NCBI GenBank assembly: GCA_015904055.1
Contig: JABMDE010000077.1
Span: 10,166 to 17,091 of the forward strand
Direction of reading: 5' to 3'
DNA: 6,926 bases
From: Nitrospira sp.
GTDB lineage: Bacteria; Nitrospirota; Nitrospiria; Nitrospirales; Nitrospiraceae
Shown here: piece by piece, positions 4,879 through 6,926 of the stretch
How positions within the stretch are numbered: position 1 is the first letter of the stretch
How the letters are laid out: every line of letters begins with the position of its first letter
Position numbers and translations under genes: made by a program
The notes under the pieces: model-generated
Databases searched by the model: none
The model's input: the letters and a program-made list of their open reading frames with translations, nothing else
What the model was told of the DNA's origin: nothing

Positions 4879-5907
4879 ATGATGAACGACCGTTTTCTCA
4901 GAGCCTGCCGGCGTGAGCCGGTGGACTGTACACCGGTGTGGTTTATGCGCCAAGCCGGGCGCTATATGGCCGAATACCGGACATTGCGCGCCAAGTATGC
5001 GATTCTTGAAATGTGCAAGACGCCCGAGTTGGCAGCCCAAGTCACGCTCCAGCCGATCGACAGATTTCCGCTCGATGCCGCCATTATTTTTGCCGACATA
5101 CTTCTCCCGTTAGAGCCCATGGGGATCAGCTTGGAATTCGCCCAGGGGGAAGGTCCGGTGATTCATAATCCGGTCCGTGATCGCGCAGCGGTCGAACGGC
5201 TGAAGGTGGTGGACGGTGATGAGCTGGAATATGTTGCCGAAGCGATCAGGCAGGCCCGGCGCGCGCTTAATGGGCGTGTGCCCTTGATAGGGTTTGCCGG
5301 CGCGCCGTTTACCCTAGCCAGCTATGCGATCGAGGGCGGCGGGTCGCGCAACTATTTGCACACGAAACAGATGATGTACGGAGATCCGACAGCGTGGCAT
5401 GCGCTGATGGACAAGTTTTCGCGGGTCATCACCAGCTATCTCAAGCGGCAAATTAAGGCAGGGGCGCAGGCGATTCAACTCTTTGACAGCTGGGTCGGCT
5501 GCCTCTCGGCAGGCGACTATGCGGAATATGTGAAGCCGCATGTGCAGAAGATTTTTGACGCACTCAAGTATGAAGGCGTGCCGATGATCCATTTCGGCAC
5601 CGGCACGACGGCCATTCTCGGACAGATGCGAGAAGCAGGGGGCGACGTGATCGGGATCGACTGGCGGGTTCATCTTGATGAAGCCTGGTCGATGGTCGGA
5701 CACGATCGCGCGGTGCAGGGCAATCTGGACCCGCTTGTCTTGTTTGCGCCGCGTCACGAAATCGAACGCCGGGTCGAGGATATTTTACGGCGGGCCGGCG
5801 GGCGCCCCGGCCATATTTTCAACCTTGGACATGGAATCCTGCCGACAACGCCGGTCGATCACGTTGCCGCGACGATCGAGATGGTGCATAAACTCAGCCA
5901 GCGTTAG
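4879..5907 (+). CDS. hemE: Uroporphyrinogen-III decarboxylase
   Basis: HemE removes four carboxyl groups from uroporphyrinogen III to give coproporphyrinogen III in the cytoplasm, without a cofactor. From ATG 4879 the protein is 342 aa, normal for the family. The first signature TPVWFMRQAGRYMAEYR carries the substrate-binding arginines R24 and R28. FADILLPLEPMG holds the catalytic Asp (D73). The second signature GFAGAPFTLASYAIEGGGS carries the conserved active-site Tyr (Y149). IHFGTGT and the GIDWRV and LGHGILP segments follow as expected. ATG 4870, 4879 and 4882 are all in frame. No Shine-Dalgarno site precedes any of them, and 4879 or 4882 fits both the family N-terminus (MNDRFLRACRREPVD) and the promoter position. 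hemH follows 72 bp later, so the two are likely one operon. Confidence 0.97.
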   Translation: MMNDRFLRACRREPVDCTPVWFMRQAGRYMAEYRTLRAKYAILEMCKTPELAAQVTLQPIDRFPLDAAIIFADILLPLEPMGISLEFAQGEGPVIHNPVRDRAAVERLKVVDGDELEYVAEAIRQARRALNGRVPLIGFAGAPFTLASYAIEGGGSRNYLHTKQMMYGDPTAWHALMDKFSRVITSYLKRQIKAGAQAIQLFDSWVGCLSAGDYAEYVKPHVQKIFDALKYEGVPMIHFGTGTTAILGQMREAGGDVIGIDWRVHLDEAWSMVGHDRAVQGNLDPLVLFAPRHEIERRVEDILRRAGGRPGHIFNLGHGILPTTPVDHVAATIEMVHKLSQR

Positions 5908-5911
5908 GGAA

Positions 5912-5974
5912 CGTGAAGCGTCACTCGTGAAGCGTATCTCGTATGCACGCGCTTCACGCTTCACGAACGACGAG
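5912..5974. repeat. Heptamer-based inverted repeat (CGTGAAG family) between hemE and hemH
   Basis: Five 7-bp units all beginning CGT run in phase: CGTGAAG (5912-5918), CGTCACT (5919-5925), CGTGAAG (5926-5932), CGTATCT (5933-5939), CGTATGC (5940-5946). The right arm carries the complement with the same 7-bp step: CTTCACG at 5952-5958 and again at 5959-5965. TCGTGAAGCGT (5925-5935) pairs perfectly over 11 bp with ACGCTTCACGA (5956-5966); slipped pairings of 9-10 bp are also possible. There is no T-tract. In the mRNA this would be a stable hairpin just upstream of the hemH ribosome site, so it could set the hemE/hemH ratio by attenuation, mRNA stability or start-site masking. Confidence 0.8.
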
Positions 5975-5979
5975 GAACG

Positions 5980-6926
5980 ATGTCTGAACGAACGCGTCCC
6001 ACCGCAATTCTACTGATGGCCATGGGTGGTCCGGATTGTTTGGAGAACGTCGAGCCCTTTCTGCTTGACGTACGCGGAGGCCGGCCGACACCGCCTGAAC
6101 TTGTGGCGGAGATTCGGGAACGGTACCGTGTGACCGGTGGGAAGTCGCCGGCTGTCGGCATCACCCAGAACCTGGCGAGGACGCTGGAACGGCGATTAAA
6201 CGAGTCCGGCGTCGATCGATACCGTGTCTATGTGGGGTTGCGGCATTGGCATCCGTTTATCAAGGAGACCTATGCCGAGTTATTGCAGGCAGACCCTGCC
6301 CATGTGATCGGTCTGTGCATGGCGCCGCAGCAGTCTTTGCTGAGCACTGGCGCCTATCGGAAAAAAGTGGAAGAGGCGCGCGAAGCTTTTCAAAGCGCAG
6401 TCCCGGTTAGGTATGTCGGCAGCTGGCATACCCATCCCAAATTGATTGCGGCAATTGTTGAGCGCATCGAACAGGCGCTGCTGAAATTTCCGGGAGAGGT
6501 GCGGGCCTCTGTGCCAGTGTTGTTTACGGCGCATAGTTTGCCGGAACGAATTGTGGCGATGAAAGATCCCTATCCCGAAGAAGTGAAAGGCACCGTTGAA
6601 GCGGTGACGGCGTTGTTGGGGCAGCAGCCGACGACGTTTGCCTATCAGAGCCAAGGGCGGTCGAGCGAGCCGTGGCTCGGCCCGACTGTGGAATCGAAAC
6701 TAGACGCGTTGCGCCTGGACGGGCATCGGCATGTGCTTGTCGCGCCAATCGGATTTATCTGTGACCATGTGGAAACACTCTTCGATATCGACATCGAATT
6801 AAAGCAGCGGGCTGCCGCCCAAGGTATGCAACTTGAACGGATGGCCATGTTGAACGACCAGCCGGCCTTGGTCGACACTCTGCTGGATATCGTGGCTGCG
6901 CACGAATCATCCCTCTGTCTTCAGTC
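5980..6926 (+). CDS. hemH: Ferrochelatase, 3' end outside the window
   Basis: HemH inserts ferrous iron into a porphyrin (protoporphyrin IX, or coproporphyrin III in the CpfC branch). The frame is open from ATG 5980 to the window edge: 315 codons, close to full family length. GAGGAA (5972-5977) serves as the ribosome site. Landmarks in order: LLMAMGGP (11-18), DVRGGRPTPPELVAEIRERY, GGKSPAVGITQ, the catalytic-His motif FTAHSLPERI (H185), DPYPEEV, YQSQGR, WLGPTVE, and PIGFICDHVETLFD with the conserved Glu (E265). Overall it lines up well with the Bacillus subtilis enzyme. However, position 15 (MAMGGP) is Met, where Bacillus-type coproporphyrin ferrochelatases have the metal-site Tyr. It follows hemE in the order of the Bacillus hemEHY cluster; the next gene, not visible, might be a porphyrin(ogen) oxidase. 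Confidence 0.95.
   Translation, partial: MSERTRPTAILLMAMGGPDCLENVEPFLLDVRGGRPTPPELVAEIRERYRVTGGKSPAVGITQNLARTLERRLNESGVDRYRVYVGLRHWHPFIKETYAELLQADPAHVIGLCMAPQQSLLSTGAYRKKVEEAREAFQSAVPVRYVGSWHTHPKLIAAIVERIEQALLKFPGEVRASVPVLFTAHSLPERIVAMKDPYPEEVKGTVEAVTALLGQQPTTFAYQSQGRSSEPWLGPTVESKLDALRLDGHRHVLVAPIGFICDHVETLFDIDIELKQRAAAQGMQLERMAMLNDQPALVDTLLDIVAAHESSLCLQ

Noticed and set aside
4507..5040. 177-aa open frame on the minus strand across the 51-aa gene and the hemE start
   Set aside because: It runs opposite well-supported genes and a repeat, has no domain, and would be antisense to the hemE promoter. It is a chance frame.
5314..5757. 147-aa open frame on the minus strand inside hemE
   Set aside because: It is antisense to conserved hemE codons, with no ribosome site or recognisable motif.
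3341..5974. CRISPR-like reading of the repeats
   Set aside because: Units are 6-7 bp, degenerate and contiguous, with no spacers of uniform length and no cas genes.

Overview
The window looks like ordinary chromosomal DNA from a Gram-negative-type bacterium of moderately high GC. It encodes two proteins with Sec signal peptides and a probable outer-membrane beta-barrel, so there is a periplasm and an outer membrane. The gene set, the adjacent hemE-hemH pair and the style of the intergenic repeats suggest a Nitrospira-like member of the Nitrospirota. That assignment rests on memory of such genomes and was not tested. I saw no mobile element, CRISPR array, tRNA or rRNA.

Layout: (1) 1-88, minus strand: the first 29 codons of a biotin carboxylase. 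(2) 290-1327, plus: an exported, probably beta-barrel protein with a weak resemblance to lipid A 3'-O-deacylase (LpxR). (3) 3025-1333, minus: a likely three-gene unit of an FmdB-type zinc ribbon, a PstS-like periplasmic binding protein and a small secreted IPT/TIG-domain protein. It ends only 5 bp from the convergent barrel gene. (4) 3161-4845, plus: three unrecognised small proteins (58, 67 and 51 aa) around a DMT/EamA permease. (5) 4879-6926, plus: hemE (uroporphyrinogen decarboxylase) followed by hemH (ferrochelatase, running off the end). HemE makes coproporphyrinogen III and HemH inserts iron late in the same pathway.

The most unusual signal is intergenic. Four gaps between rightward genes (3338-3431, 3636-3704, 4575-4689, 5908-5979) each hold a short degenerate tandem repeat that also folds back on itself. 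The unit is 7 bp in three gaps and 6 bp in one, with a different sequence family in each. The two genes that start right after such a repeat at 3432 and 3705 have no recognisable Shine-Dalgarno site. A second notable signal is a near-consensus promoter (TTGACA, 18 bp, TAGAAT) whose expected start point falls on the hemE ATG, predicting a leaderless hemE mRNA. Other points are a PstS-like protein that lacks the usual phosphate-binding residues, and a ferrochelatase with Met where Bacillus-type coproporphyrin ferrochelatases have Tyr. I see no convincing new multi-gene system; the repeat elements are the best candidate for something under-described.
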